47,487 nucleotides of DNA from Candidatus Pacearchaeota archaeon (GCA_023136775.1 JAGLQO010000001.1:1-47487), one strand, 5' to 3'; counted from the stretch's first letter, positions 27,403 through 36,065 are shown. The notes: generated from the sequence alone by a model not told the origin. Program-made: numbers and translations.

Positions 27403-27815
27403 CAAAAACAACAAAACCAATTCCGAGTAAGACTGATAAGATTGAAGCTGGAAATTTAATGGAAGAGGTTGCGGAGATTTTTGAGAATTGTATTCAGTGC
27501 GGGATGTGTAAATCTATTTGTCCTGTTTTTAAAATTTTAAAGGAAGAGCGAGTTTCAGCTCGTGGACATGCAATTTTATTATCAAAGAAAATTTTAGATA
27601 AAGCGTTATTCGAGTGTACTCTTTGTAAAGCTTGTGAGCAAAAATGTCCATTGGATTTGAAAATTTGTGACGCTGTTCGGAAGGGCAGAGAAGCTTTAGT
27701 ACTAAAAGGAAAGGGCTTAAAATCAAACGAAGAAATGATTACAAACATTCGAAAGACTGGGAATCCTTTTGGAAAAAATATTGGAGATAATCCAGAGAAG
27801 TTATATTGTTGTTAA
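27396..27815 (+). CDS. 2x[4Fe-4S] HdrC/GlpC-like protein
   Basis: A 139-residue protein with two [4Fe-4S] motifs, Cys32/35/38/42 (CIQCGMCKSIC) and Cys74/77/80/84 (CTLCKACEQKC), and a helical tail ending in Cys-Cys. This is the N-terminal half of GlpC/HdrC-type proteins that move electrons between a flavoprotein and a CCG subunit. The CCG subunit and the flavoprotein are encoded just upstream, so the three probably form one oxidoreductase. The gene overlaps the HD hydrolase gene by 7 nt and ends directly at a terminator-like hairpin (27815-27839) starting in its stop codon. Confidence 0.85.
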   Translation: MVTKTTKPIPSKTDKIEAGNLMEEVAEIFENCIQCGMCKSICPVFKILKEERVSARGHAILLSKKILDKALFECTLCKACEQKCPLDLKICDAVRKGREALVLKGKGLKSNEEMITNIRKTGNPFGKNIGDNPEKLYCC

Positions 27816-27839
27816 GCGCAGGGGAATGTCCCCTTCGCT
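27815..27839 (+). terminator. gene-end hairpin after the redox operon
   Basis: AGCG...CGCT and AGGGG/CCCCT enclose the loop AATGT, starting in the last base of the stop codon. The stem is strong but no T-run follows, so it is terminator-like rather than a proven terminator. The style, starting inside a stop codon, is the same as in the family-2 hairpins. Confidence 0.45.
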
Positions 27840-27858
27840 GTGTACCCCTTTAATTAGT

Positions 27859-27977
27859 TTTAATATAGTTTCAATTTGCTAATAACAAATTGAAACTATA
27901 TTAAACAATATAGGGCGAAATTAAATTTCTTTACGCGCCTGTCCAGAGGACAACCTGTCGCTAAAATTTAATTTCGC
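27859..27977 (+). repeat. family-1 structured repeat, copy C
   Basis: Hairpin II (27859-27905) is a perfect 20-bp stem around CTAATAA. Hairpin III (27915-27977) is 63 nt and identical to the reverse complement of 9038-9100. Hairpin I is reduced to an ACCCCTTT remnant. Downstream, a lone arm GAAATTTAATTTCG (about 28014-28028) resembles one side of hairpin III and cuts into the decayed gene fragment next door. This copy lies in a gap of about 330 nt between the redox operon and a minus-strand gene. Confidence 0.8.
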
Positions 27978-28020
27978 GGGGGCATTGTTGCGCGACTTTT
28001 CCGCGCTTTTGGATTGAAAT

Positions 28021-28146
28021 TTAATTTCGTGTATCTATTAAAGAATAGTATTTTGGGTTTCTAATTTTTATATAAGAAATTCTTGAATTATGATTATTGA
28101 GTAGATTATCCATTAATTCAATTGATGGTTTGAGTTTAGAAAATTT
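28021..28146 (-). pseudogene. decayed partial copy of the neighbouring unknown gene
   Basis: In a frame different from its neighbour, the minus strand encodes about 41 residues beginning KFSKLKPSIELMDNLL and continuing to IKIRNPKYYSLID before a stop. They align with residues 37-75 of the adjacent 128-residue protein (NKLKPSIKLLNDII, MKIRDPKYTTLIK). The copy lacks the N-terminus and is cut at its C-terminal side by the GAAATTTAATTTCG arm of the repeat. It is a truncated tandem paralogue, not an active gene. Confidence 0.65.
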
Positions 28147-28148
28147 AA

Positions 28149-28535
28149 TTACCAAGATTTTTCATTTTCTATTATATGTCTTATTATTTCTCTTCTCTTT
28201 TGTTCTTCTTTTTCTACTTCTGGATGATTGAAATTATATAATCCTTTAACAATTTCTCTTGCTTTATATGGAATAGCAAAAGACTCATTTTCTGAATTGT
28301 ATTCTATAAATTCCATTTTTATTAGGGTGGTATATTTAGGATCTCTAATTTTCATTTTTAATATACTTGTGTTGTAATTTGGATGTTCAATTATGTCATT
28401 TAATAATTTTATAGAAGGTTTTAGTTTGTTTATCATTATCAAATAATTTTCAGATTCATTTTTTAACCTTAAATTTAATGCATCAGAAAATAATTCCCAA
28501 TTTTCAGAAATTATTGTAGTTAATTTTTTTACCAT
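28149..28535 (-). CDS. unknown small protein with a decayed paralogue
   Basis: A 128-residue soluble protein I do not recognise. It has a predicted helical start (1-30), a central strand-rich part with KLKPSIKLLNDII and MKIRDPKYTTLIKMEFI, and a basic helical end with KEEQKRREIIRHIIENE (about 107-123). The shape could be winged-helix-like, since the strand pair follows helices, but this is only an impression. An ACTTTTATATGG box about 25 nt upstream predicts a leaderless mRNA. A second, broken copy follows immediately, so this locus has duplicated. Confidence 0.6.
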   Translation of the reverse strand: MVKKLTTIISENWELFSDALNLRLKNESENYLIMINKLKPSIKLLNDIIEHPNYNTSILKMKIRDPKYTTLIKMEFIEYNSENESFAIPYKAREIVKGLYNFNHPEVEKEEQKRREIIRHIIENEKSW

Positions 28536-28576
28536 ATATTATGGTGAAATAATCCATATAAAAGTATTATTGCGAT

Positions 28577-30265
28577 TTATTTATGAGCGAACCAAAATTC
28601 ATATTTATCTTTTGATTTTTTATATAGATTTACAAAACCGAATCTTTCAAATTGTATGGCTGTTCCAGTTTTCAATCTTCTCAATGCTGGTTCTCCTTTT
28701 CCGTAGATGTAAGTTCCGTCGGGCATCATTATTTCAACATCTATATTCTCAACATCTGCAGGTAGCCATTGAATATATTTTGGTTTTAAATCTGGTTTTG
28801 GTTCTGTTGAAACGTAAGAAAGTGTTGATATTCTTATTCTTTCGGTATTATCAGCTTTGAAATTTAATAAGTGCATTAGTCTAAAATTTCCACTTAGCAT
28901 GTCGTCTGCATCTTTTTTTGTAACTAAGAAATTTTGATTGGTTTCATATTGTCTGTTCCCGAGTTTGTTATTTGGATGAAGTGGAATTTTTGCGGTCATT
29001 TCTGGACAACCTTTAATTGTTATTTTTTTTGGTTCTTCTAGGAAAAAATATCTTGGAGCATTTTCTAAGAGTTTTTTATTATAAGTATATAATGTTTCAA
29101 TTGGAGTTGTTATATTTGTTTTTTTTAATCCTAGGTTTAAAATAAATTGACGAACTGCTTCTGGCTGAATTCCTCTGTCTCTTAAAGATTGTAAAGACCA
29201 TGTTCTGGGGTCGTTCCATCCGATGTAGGTTCCTGAGCTTACTTCAAAAGCTCCTTTTGATTTTGAAATTTTTACTCCTTCTACTGCAAAAAGTCCGTTG
29301 TATATACTCTCTGGATTTCCCCAATTAAATATGTCGCGAATGAAATCCTGAATCCTTGTTGACATTTGATGTTCAATTCCTCGTAAAACATGAGTGACGT
29401 TAAATAGATGGTCGTCGATTGCCCATGAAAATTCCATTGAGGGATAAACTCTAAATTTACTTTTTGTTCTTGGGTGGGGTCTGTCGCTAATTTTAAACAT
29501 AACTCTGTCTCTGAATGCTGGGTCAGAATCGGTCATGGAGGTTTTTAACCTAACGGTCATTGAGCCCATTTTTGATTTGAACATTTCCGCCCATCTTTTC
29601 ATTTGAACTTCTGGTCCCAAATTTCTACATGCACATTCTATTCCTTTAACTTTTAATTCATGCATTTCTTCCTGTTCACAATGACAAACATACATATATC
29701 CTTTTTTTAATAATTCTTCTGCATATTTATAATACATTTCTGTTCTGTCTGATTTATAGATTGGTTTTTTATCGTAGTCAATTCCAAGCCAAGAGATTCC
29801 TTCTTCAATAAGTTTGTAGGCTTCGGGTTTGATTTGTTTTGCTTCGCTTCCGATTGTATCATCCATTACTAAGAGGAATTTTCCTTTGTACATTTTTACA
29901 TATTCTTGATTTAAAACTGCGGCTCTTGCGTTTCCAATATGTAAAGCTCCTGAAGGGAAGGGTGCTAATCTCATGACTACATTGTTTTTTTTAGCATTAG
30001 GTAATTCCTTTAATCCTTCTCGAATTTCTCTTTTAGAGGTGGTTGCGTCAGACTCTTCAAATTCTTCTTTTTGTTTTTCTGGTGTCATTGCATTGACGTT
30101 ATTTAGAACTCTTAAAATTGTAGGAATAATATTTTTAATTTCAGATTTTTCAAGACCTTCTGCGAAAAGTCCTGCTAGAACTGCATTTTGATTTGCTTTT
30201 CCTCCATGCTTAACTGCGTTTTCTAATGCGTAAGCTTTGATTGTTTCTTTCGAAATTTCTGTCAT
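28577..30265 (-). CDS. gltX: glutamyl-tRNA synthetase (archaeal type)
   Basis: Charges tRNA-Glu, and possibly also tRNA-Gln in a nondiscriminating form; 562 residues, of archaeal/eukaryotic GluRS type. The class I signatures are HIGH as HIGN at 109-112 (PSGALHIGNARAAV) and KMSKS as KISKSKG at about 332-338. A roughly 100-residue N-terminal extension is normal in this group. The C-terminal half is the beta-barrel anticodon domain (about 410-562), unlike the helical cage of bacterial GluRS. A TCTTTAAAAC box about 25-30 nt upstream suggests a leaderless mRNA. The gene is complete with an ATG start. Confidence 0.97.
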   Translation of the reverse strand: MTEISKETIKAYALENAVKHGGKANQNAVLAGLFAEGLEKSEIKNIIPTILRVLNNVNAMTPEKQKEEFEESDATTSKREIREGLKELPNAKKNNVVMRLAPFPSGALHIGNARAAVLNQEYVKMYKGKFLLVMDDTIGSEAKQIKPEAYKLIEEGISWLGIDYDKKPIYKSDRTEMYYKYAEELLKKGYMYVCHCEQEEMHELKVKGIECACRNLGPEVQMKRWAEMFKSKMGSMTVRLKTSMTDSDPAFRDRVMFKISDRPHPRTKSKFRVYPSMEFSWAIDDHLFNVTHVLRGIEHQMSTRIQDFIRDIFNWGNPESIYNGLFAVEGVKISKSKGAFEVSSGTYIGWNDPRTWSLQSLRDRGIQPEAVRQFILNLGLKKTNITTPIETLYTYNKKLLENAPRYFFLEEPKKITIKGCPEMTAKIPLHPNNKLGNRQYETNQNFLVTKKDADDMLSGNFRLMHLLNFKADNTERIRISTLSYVSTEPKPDLKPKYIQWLPADVENIDVEIMMPDGTYIYGKGEPALRRLKTGTAIQFERFGFVNLYKKSKDKYEFWFAHK

Positions 30266-30374
30266 AATATACTAAGAAGGATTGTAGTTTTAAAGATTTA
30301 TGCTAAATTAAAAATATTCGATGTGTGGATTTGTGTTCCACTTTCTTTAAAAGTAAATTTCTTGTTTTCAAGAT

Positions 30375-30527
30375 ATGAGAATAGTGATACTTAGGGAGAG
30401 ATATAAAATTTTTTATAATCAATGTATGCAAGCATATAAAGAGTGTAATAACTTTAATTTGGGTGTAGAGTTTTGTCCTGGGATGCTTAATTCTGAGGTG
30501 AAATTTATACGATGCAACAAATTTTGA
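30375..30527 (+). CDS. possible 50-residue leader protein before the ABC operon
   Basis: An ATG at 30375 opens a 50-codon frame with four cysteines that ends 13 codons... more exactly at 30527, overlapping the start of the ABC ATPase (30512) by 16 nt in another frame. The overlap is of the kind used in translational coupling. The sequence is basic and resembles no family known to me, and a chance frame is possible. The rest of the gap 30266-30511 shows nothing else beyond the gltX promoter. Confidence 0.2.
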   Translation: MRIVILRERYKIFYNQCMQAYKECNNFNLGVEFCPGMLNSEVKFIRCNKF

Positions 30528-31246
30528 ATTTAGATAATGTTTGGAAGGTTTACGACATGAATAGAGCTGGTTATTTAGTAGTCCTTAAAGAGATTGATAT
30601 CGCTGTTATGCAAGGAGAATTTATAGCTATTACTGGACCTAGTGGTAGTGGTAAAAGTACTATGATGAATATCGTTGGAGCATTAGATATTCCCTCATGG
30701 GGGAGAGTTAATCTTAAAGGTCGTGACGTTTCTGATATGAGTGAATCAGAATTAGCAGAACTTAGAAGTAAGTCCATTGGATTTATTTTTCAAAAATTTA
30801 ATTTAATTCCTACATTGACTGCCCTTCAAAATGTTATGCTTCCTATGGAATTTATTGATGCTCCTGAAAGGGAGGCTAAAGAAAGGGCTCAGAAATTATT
30901 AGATATGCTTGGACTTGGAGATAGATCTCATCATAAGCCCGGTGAATTATCGGGGGGACAACAGCAACGAGTTGCGATTGCAAGGAGTCTTTCTAACGAT
31001 CCAGAAATTATCTTAGCTGATGAGCCTACTGGAAATTTAGATTCTAAGACTGGAAGTTTCGTTCTGGAATTCCTTCAAAAATTAAACAAAGAGGGAAAAA
31101 CAATTATTTTAATTACTCATGATTTGGAATTGATTAAATATGCTACTAGAATTATCCATATACTTGACGGGAAAGTTGAAAAAGATACTGGATCAAAAAA
31201 CATTCAAAGGAGTTTTGTGAAAGGGGGTTTAAAAAATGAAAAGTAA
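30512..31246 (+). CDS. MacB/LolD-type ABC transporter ATPase
   Basis: The ATPase of an ABC system of the LolD/MacB/FtsE class, 244 residues. It shows Walker [10 protein letters not shown] (42-50), the Q-loop Gln94, the signature LSGGQQQR (146-153), Walker B IILADEP (166-172) and the LDSKTG D-loop. In this class the partner is a four-helix FtsX-like permease and the system drives mechanical work on extracytoplasmic proteins or export, not small-molecule import. The permease is encoded two genes on. It overlaps the exported-protein gene by 11 nt, so translation is coupled. Confidence 0.93.
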   Translation: MQQILNLDNVWKVYDMNRAGYLVVLKEIDIAVMQGEFIAITGPSGSGKSTMMNIVGALDIPSWGRVNLKGRDVSDMSESELAELRSKSIGFIFQKFNLIPTLTALQNVMLPMEFIDAPEREAKERAQKLLDMLGLGDRSHHKPGELSGGQQQRVAIARSLSNDPEIILADEPTGNLDSKTGSFVLEFLQKLNKEGKTIILITHDLELIKYATRIIHILDGKVEKDTGSKNIQRSFVKGGLKNEK

Positions 31247-32198
31247 ATTTATTTTAAGTATGATGATTTTGTTTATGTCTTCATCTTTTGTGCTGGCTGC
31301 AACATTTGTTGAAGATTTTGATGTTATTTCGATTTCAGATTCTTCTATTCTAGAAATTCAATCGTTAAAGTATGAACCTTATCCGGCAAATCCTGGAGAG
31401 TATATTGATTTATGGATTTTGATAAATAAAGGCGGAAGTGGAAGTAGCGATGTTATTTTTGAACTTATTCCAGAATATCCATATAGTTTAGATTCTAATG
31501 AGGATACAGTTCGTAGTTTTAATAGCGTGTATGGAGAGTCTATACTTTTAGAATATAAAATTCGTATTGATGAAGATGCAGTTGAGGGTGTAAATAAGAT
31601 AGACTTTAGGTATAAGTTGGATTCGGGTTCTTGGATTATAAAAGATTTTGATATCAAAATTAGTGATGCTCAAACTCAATTTGATGGAGTTATTCAGGAG
31701 ATTGAGGGAACTTCTATATCTCTTGCTCTCGCTAATACTGGTAAGAATATTGCAAACTCAGTAATTGTTAAAATTCCAAAGCAAGAAAATTTTCAGGCTA
31801 TGGGGACTTCTGGTCAGATGGTCGGTAATTTAGATAATGGGGATTATACAATCGTTGGATTTGATGTTAAAGATATTGGAGATAAAAATGTAATAATGTT
31901 TCAAATTGATTATACAGATAGTATAGATGAAAGACGAAGTATTATTTTAGAATTGCCTTTAAATTTAAATTCAAAATCTAGTGGGTCAGAGATTCCATCA
32001 GAATTTGCGTCTAAGCGAGGGAATGGAATCCCTCCAACATCATCTACGATAGACTGGATGAATTATGTTTGGATTGGAATTGGATTTATACTATTAATTA
32101 TTCTTTATAAAAAAAGAGAATCAATTAAAGGATTATTTAGTAAAAAGAAAAAAGTAACTGGAAAACCAGATTGGATGAAAAATTCTAATAAAAATTAA
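31236..32198 (+). CDS. exported CARDB-like protein with C-terminal membrane anchor
   Basis: A 320-residue protein with a signal peptide (1-22), an extracellular region of about 240 residues that looks like two immunoglobulin-like beta-sandwich domains of the CARDB/NEW3 type (SLKYEPYPANPGEYIDLWILINKGG at about 43-67 carries that pattern; a second around SISLALANTGKNIANSVIVKI), a linker with Pro/Ser/Gly, and a C-terminal helix about 276-295, followed by a Lys-rich cytoplasmic tail. It is encoded between the ATPase and permease of one ABC system, where bacterial MacB systems have a membrane-fusion protein. It is probably the outer partner of that system. Confidence 0.75.
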   Translation: MKSKFILSMMILFMSSSFVLAATFVEDFDVISISDSSILEIQSLKYEPYPANPGEYIDLWILINKGGSGSSDVIFELIPEYPYSLDSNEDTVRSFNSVYGESILLEYKIRIDEDAVEGVNKIDFRYKLDSGSWIIKDFDIKISDAQTQFDGVIQEIEGTSISLALANTGKNIANSVIVKIPKQENFQAMGTSGQMVGNLDNGDYTIVGFDVKDIGDKNVIMFQIDYTDSIDERRSIILELPLNLNSKSSGSEIPSEFASKRGNGIPPTSSTIDWMNYVWIGIGFILLIILYKKRESIKGLFSKKKKVTGKPDWMKNSNKN

Positions 32199-32278
32199 GA
32201 ATCGTTTGCCCTAATTATTTTTCGATAGGGTTTATATTCACAATGTCAAGTAGTTCTTGATGAAAAGGAAACAGTAAA

Positions 32279-33526
32279 ATGAGAATACAAAAATCAATAC
32301 AATTAGCATGGAATATGTTAACAAATAGTAAGCTTAGAAGTTGGTTAACTATAATTGGAATTATAATTGGAATTGGAGCAGTTATTGCAATAATGGCAAT
32401 TAGTGAAGGGGCTCAGGTTAGCTTGGAAGCTTCGCTTGGTGGACTTGGTGCAGATATAATGACCATAACTCCGGGATATAGCACGGCTTCTACTAGGGGA
32501 GGAATGCGTAGACTTCTTGAAAGCACTAGCTTAGATGATGAAGATCAGGAAAATTTAACTAAAAAAGATATTACGGTTTTGAAATCAATTGGTAATATTA
32601 AATATGTAGTTGGTCGAGTTACAGAATCTGCGGATATAGATTATGATGGAAAGAGTATAACGAGGACTGTTACTGGAGTAGAAACTGAGGATTGGCATAA
32701 TATTGTTATTGATGAATTATCTCAAGGAAGATATTTGCAGAAGGGTGATGTTAATTCAGTTGTTATTGGAGATAAACTTGCTAATGAAATTTTTGATGGT
32801 ATTGAGCTTAATAGATTTATAGAAATAGAGGGAAAGCAGTTTAAGGTCATTGGAATTTTGACTGAGGGTTCAGATATTTATATGCCAATAGATAGAGCTC
32901 GAGATATTTTAGAAGATGTTGGTGATGAGGAATTCGATTCGATTAATGTTCAAGTCAGTGATCCCACAATGTCGGAAGAGACTATGGAGGAGATTATAGA
33001 TAGATTAATGATGCTTAGGGGAATTTTAAAGGAAGATGAAAGGGATTTTACGGTTACTTCAATGCAAGATGTTCAGGCTTCAATTAATGAGATGATGGAA
33101 ACTATGACTTTATTTTTAAGTGCTATCGCTGCGATATCTCTTTTGGTGGGTGCTGTCGGAATTTCTAATACTATGTTTACTTCTGTTTTAGAAAAGACTA
33201 ATGAGATTGGGATAATGAAAGCTATTGGGGCTAAAAATAAAGATATTATGAGAATCTTTTTATTTAATTCTGGGATGATTGGATTTGTCGGTGGAATTGG
33301 TGGGGTTATTGTTGGAAGTTTGGCAGCGATGTTAATTGGGGGAAGCAGCTCTGGAACAGCTTCAAGAGGAGTTACTGGGTCTTTACTTAATAGTGGGGCG
33401 ATTATTACATGGGAATTAATTGTCGGAGCATTTTTGTTTTCTATTATTATTGGAATGATTGCCGGAGCTATTCCAGCGTATAGAGCTAGTAGATTAAAAC
33501 CAGTTGATGCATTGCGGTATGAATAA
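32279..33526 (+). CDS. MacB/FtsX-type ABC transporter permease
   Basis: A 415-residue permease with the typical four-helix layout: helix 1 at about 22-45, then the MacB-type extracytoplasmic domain (about 50-265, with the MITPGYSTAS start and LTKKDITVLKSI), and three C-terminal helices at about 275-300, 325-350 and 380-405. Conserved end motifs ISNTMFTSVLEKTNEIGIMKAIGAKNKDIMRIFL and AIPAYRASRLKPVDALRYE are diagnostic. It works with the ATPase at 30512. The 80-nt gap before it has no obvious promoter, so it is likely in the same operon. Confidence 0.93.
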   Translation: MRIQKSIQLAWNMLTNSKLRSWLTIIGIIIGIGAVIAIMAISEGAQVSLEASLGGLGADIMTITPGYSTASTRGGMRRLLESTSLDDEDQENLTKKDITVLKSIGNIKYVVGRVTESADIDYDGKSITRTVTGVETEDWHNIVIDELSQGRYLQKGDVNSVVIGDKLANEIFDGIELNRFIEIEGKQFKVIGILTEGSDIYMPIDRARDILEDVGDEEFDSINVQVSDPTMSEETMEEIIDRLMMLRGILKEDERDFTVTSMQDVQASINEMMETMTLFLSAIAAISLLVGAVGISNTMFTSVLEKTNEIGIMKAIGAKNKDIMRIFLFNSGMIGFVGGIGGVIVGSLAAMLIGGSSSGTASRGVTGSLLNSGAIITWELIVGAFLFSIIIGMIAGAIPAYRASRLKPVDALRYE

Positions 33527-33671
33527 TGCAATTGATTTATTATATTTAAGGCAAGGTGGTTTTGTTCCTAAATTCCTATCTTGCTCTTGATTCAATTATT
33601 ATTTAATTTTGGAGAGAATGAAATTCGTGATTGAGTAGATAAGTCGTGAGCAAGGAGTGAATTAAAAATAA

Positions 33672-33688
33672 TCGAATCGAAGATTCGA
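33672..33688. terminator. bidirectional gene-end hairpin
   Basis: TCGAATC-GAA-GATTCGA is a perfect 7-bp stem between two convergent genes, followed on the plus strand by A-rich sequence. It probably marks the shared transcript end, in either direction. The triloop GAA/TTC is the same as in other small hairpins of the window. Confidence 0.45.
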
Positions 33689-33705
33689 CAAATAAAAAAA
33701 TTATT

Positions 33706-34095
33706 TTACCAGCCCATTACTCCGACGGTTGGATTACTTGGTTGATTTATGTCTAATTTTTTTTCTAGGAGTTCCATTCGATTTTCGAGTTTGTAAATTT
33801 TATTATCTAAATCAGATATTTTCCCATCTACTTCTCTTTTATTATATCCATCTTTTTCGGTAGAAAAATTATCTGTCGTTGTTGTGGAAGTATCATTAGA
33901 GTTCATGAATCCGAAAAATTCTGTGTTTGATGTTGGTTCAGGGGTTTTTTCAGGGGTTATATTCCCATTGTTTTCGAGTTCTACGAATCCATCATTTGTA
34001 GTTGGAATATTTATTTCTTCTTTTGGAATTTTAACGACACCTCGTCTTTGCAGTTCTCTAATGTCAATCATTCTTCCTGTCTTCTTGAAAATCAT
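33706..34095 (-). CDS. unknown protein with C-terminal coiled coil
   Basis: A 129-residue protein with a short basic beginning (residues 9-26, MIDIRELQRRGVVKIPKE), a low-complexity middle rich in Thr, Asn, Pro and Glu (30-85) that is probably disordered, and a coiled coil near 88-117 (DGKISDLDNKIYKLENRM, heptad-like). It ends NPTVGVMGW. I recognise no family. It is divergent from the 524-residue gene, with two leaderless promoters back to back: minus TCTTTAAATAT around 34117-34127, plus GATTTAAATATA around 34134-34145. This arrangement suggests the pair is coordinated. Function unknown. Confidence 0.65.
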   Translation of the reverse strand: MIFKKTGRMIDIRELQRRGVVKIPKEEINIPTTNDGFVELENNGNITPEKTPEPTSNTEFFGFMNSNDTSTTTTDNFSTEKDGYNKREVDGKISDLDNKIYKLENRMELLEKKLDINQPSNPTVGVMGW

Positions 34096-34164
34096 AATTA
34101 ATTAAATGGCTTCTAATATTTAAAGATATGGAAGATTTAAATATAATAAATTCTATATTTGATT

Positions 34165-35736
34165 ATGGCTAAGGATTTGAAATGGGCTATTGAAGAGGTG
34201 ATGAAAAAATCTAAGAATAGTTTGGGGGCGATTGGTATGGGTGATGTTGATGATGAGGATCCAAATAAGTTTAAGTTTCATCCAGTATCTTCTCATAAGC
34301 TTGTCTTTGATTCTCAACAGGTTCAGTTGGAGCCTATTTATTATTGGATACTTGATTTTATGCAGGGTGTTGGCTGGAAGATGGAAAAGATTGTTGACAA
34401 TTTTCAAGCATCGCCGGGGTCTGGGCAATTTTCTGAAATGAGTATGAAGGCGACTAAGATGCAAGAAGAGGGGATGAAAATGCTTGGGGCTTTGAATCAA
34501 GTTGTTAAATCTGTTTTGAATTTAGTTTATGATTTGAAAGAGTTTGAACTTAGGCTTGATAGTTATAAGGATGCTGCTAGTGAAGATAAAGAAAAAAAGG
34601 CTGAGGGTATTTTGTCATTGAAACAGGTATGGTTGGATAATGTTGATTTGAAGAGGGGGCGAGGTTCGATTCACCAGATGGCTGCAGAGATGGGATTTAC
34701 TACAATTCGAGAAGCTTTTATGGTGGCTAATACTCAAGAAGATTTGAAAAAGATGAATGAAGATGAACATGGCGGGTTAATTAATGATCAGGTTTTAAGA
34801 ATTTTAATTCCACGTTTAAGTGATTTTCATAAATGGGTAGAATATTCAAATAAGGAATTAACAAAAAGATTTAGTATAGAAAAAAATTATTTGAAATCGC
34901 AAGTTGAGACGATAAAATTATATTCTGGTTGGATGAAGCCGTATTTTGCTGCTGCCGAAAAACTTAAGCAAGAGGGTTTTGATAATAATGCTGCTCTTGT
35001 GAATGCGTTTTCTACTTCGATGTTTGAGTTGCAATTGTTTGGTTCTAAGGGGGTTAAGCCTAGTTCTAAGTTTGGGAGATATACTCCGCGACGAGGGTAT
35101 AATCAGGTTATTTTGATTAAGTTAGAATATCGTGGACATGTTTCTCAGAGGGTTACTCAGAAAGGGGATTATGGTTATGGGATGGGGGGAAAGGTTGATA
35201 TGACTTTTGATGCTTATTCTTTAAATGATGAAGAGCTTAATGCCGCAAAAAAATTATTAGACGATGAAACTGTCGGTGATGGGTTGGAATTTTCTGCGGA
35301 TATTGCTGGAGGGGCATTGAAAGAATTAAAAAAAGATTTAGATTATTTTTTAATGTCAAAGGAAGAGAAGGACAAATTAGATAAGGAGGGTGAAAAAGAA
35401 GGGAAGAAAAAAGAATCTCAAGATATTAATCCGTTTTCGGCTTTGTTTGGGCTTGGTAAGAAGAAGCCAAAGAAAAAAGAAGAGAAGGGTGAGAAAAAAG
35501 ATGTTGCTCCTGAGAATATTGTTAAGGATAATCCAATTGAGAAAGCTATGAGGGCTGAGGCGATTGAAGGTGCTTCGGGTAAGCTTTATCTTTGTTATGA
35601 TATTTATAAGAAATCTCATGGGATGGTTGCACCTCCTGAGCCGTTTGATGATTATGACGCTGGTACGGTTAAGAAATTAAGTGAGGGTGGAAGTGTTGAT
35701 TTGAAGAGGGCAATGAAGGGTTGGTCGGCGGATTAA
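34165..35736 (+). CDS. large unknown soluble helical protein of a lineage-specific cluster
   Basis: A protein of 523 residues if it starts at the ATG at 34165, which fits the GATTTAAATATA box about 26 nt upstream; a TTG at 34159 would add two residues. I do not recognise a family. The body is mainly helical with no signal or membrane segment: KMEKIVDNFQA, a conserved-looking block VDLKRGRGSIHQMAAEMG (about 171-188), and FSIEKNYLKSQVETIKLYSGWMKPY (about 234-258). A Lys/Glu-rich charged spacer (about 390-460) follows, then a C-terminal segment with GKLYLCYDIYKKSHGMV. It is followed by an acidic gene and a TIM-barrel gene on the same strand. Cytoplasmic; perhaps structural. Confidence 0.7.
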   Translation: MAKDLKWAIEEVMKKSKNSLGAIGMGDVDDEDPNKFKFHPVSSHKLVFDSQQVQLEPIYYWILDFMQGVGWKMEKIVDNFQASPGSGQFSEMSMKATKMQEEGMKMLGALNQVVKSVLNLVYDLKEFELRLDSYKDAASEDKEKKAEGILSLKQVWLDNVDLKRGRGSIHQMAAEMGFTTIREAFMVANTQEDLKKMNEDEHGGLINDQVLRILIPRLSDFHKWVEYSNKELTKRFSIEKNYLKSQVETIKLYSGWMKPYFAAAEKLKQEGFDNNAALVNAFSTSMFELQLFGSKGVKPSSKFGRYTPRRGYNQVILIKLEYRGHVSQRVTQKGDYGYGMGGKVDMTFDAYSLNDEELNAAKKLLDDETVGDGLEFSADIAGGALKELKKDLDYFLMSKEEKDKLDKEGEKEGKKKESQDINPFSALFGLGKKKPKKKEEKGEKKDVAPENIVKDNPIEKAMRAEAIEGASGKLYLCYDIYKKSHGMVAPPEPFDDYDAGTVKKLSEGGSVDLKRAMKGWSAD

Positions 35737-36065
35737 GTAAATCCTTTGGATTTACAGTTGGTAGTTTTTAGTTTTTAGTGGGGGCAATTTGGAGAGCTTC
35801 GCTCTTCACTATTTATTCGCTCGTTCGGACGTTCGTCCTTTCCACTCGTCTCAACATGCTTGGCAACTAATCGCTTTCGCTCCCGTAACTTGTTTATTTA
35901 ATTGCTCGGTTTCACCTTGCTTTTTCGTCGCTTTAATTTTAAAAAATAAGCGTCGAAGAACGACGCAACAATGTCTTCTACTACCAGCGAAGCGAACTAA
36001 AAACGACTAGTATTAATAGATGCTGTTTATAGCAAGATAAATAAAGTTTGTTTCTAAGTAATTAT
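35737..36065. other. gene-free stretch with hairpins after the large unknown gene
   Basis: No gene is visible. Directly after the stop is a perfect hairpin GTAAATCC-TTT-GGATTTAC (35737-35755), probably the transcript end. A TTC-core stem GGAGAGC-TTC-GCTCTTC lies at 35791-35807, and an arm pair GCGTCG/CGACGC lies near 35950-35970. The phrase CTCAACATGCTTGGCAACT (about 35850) recurs in other gaps. Confidence 0.55.
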
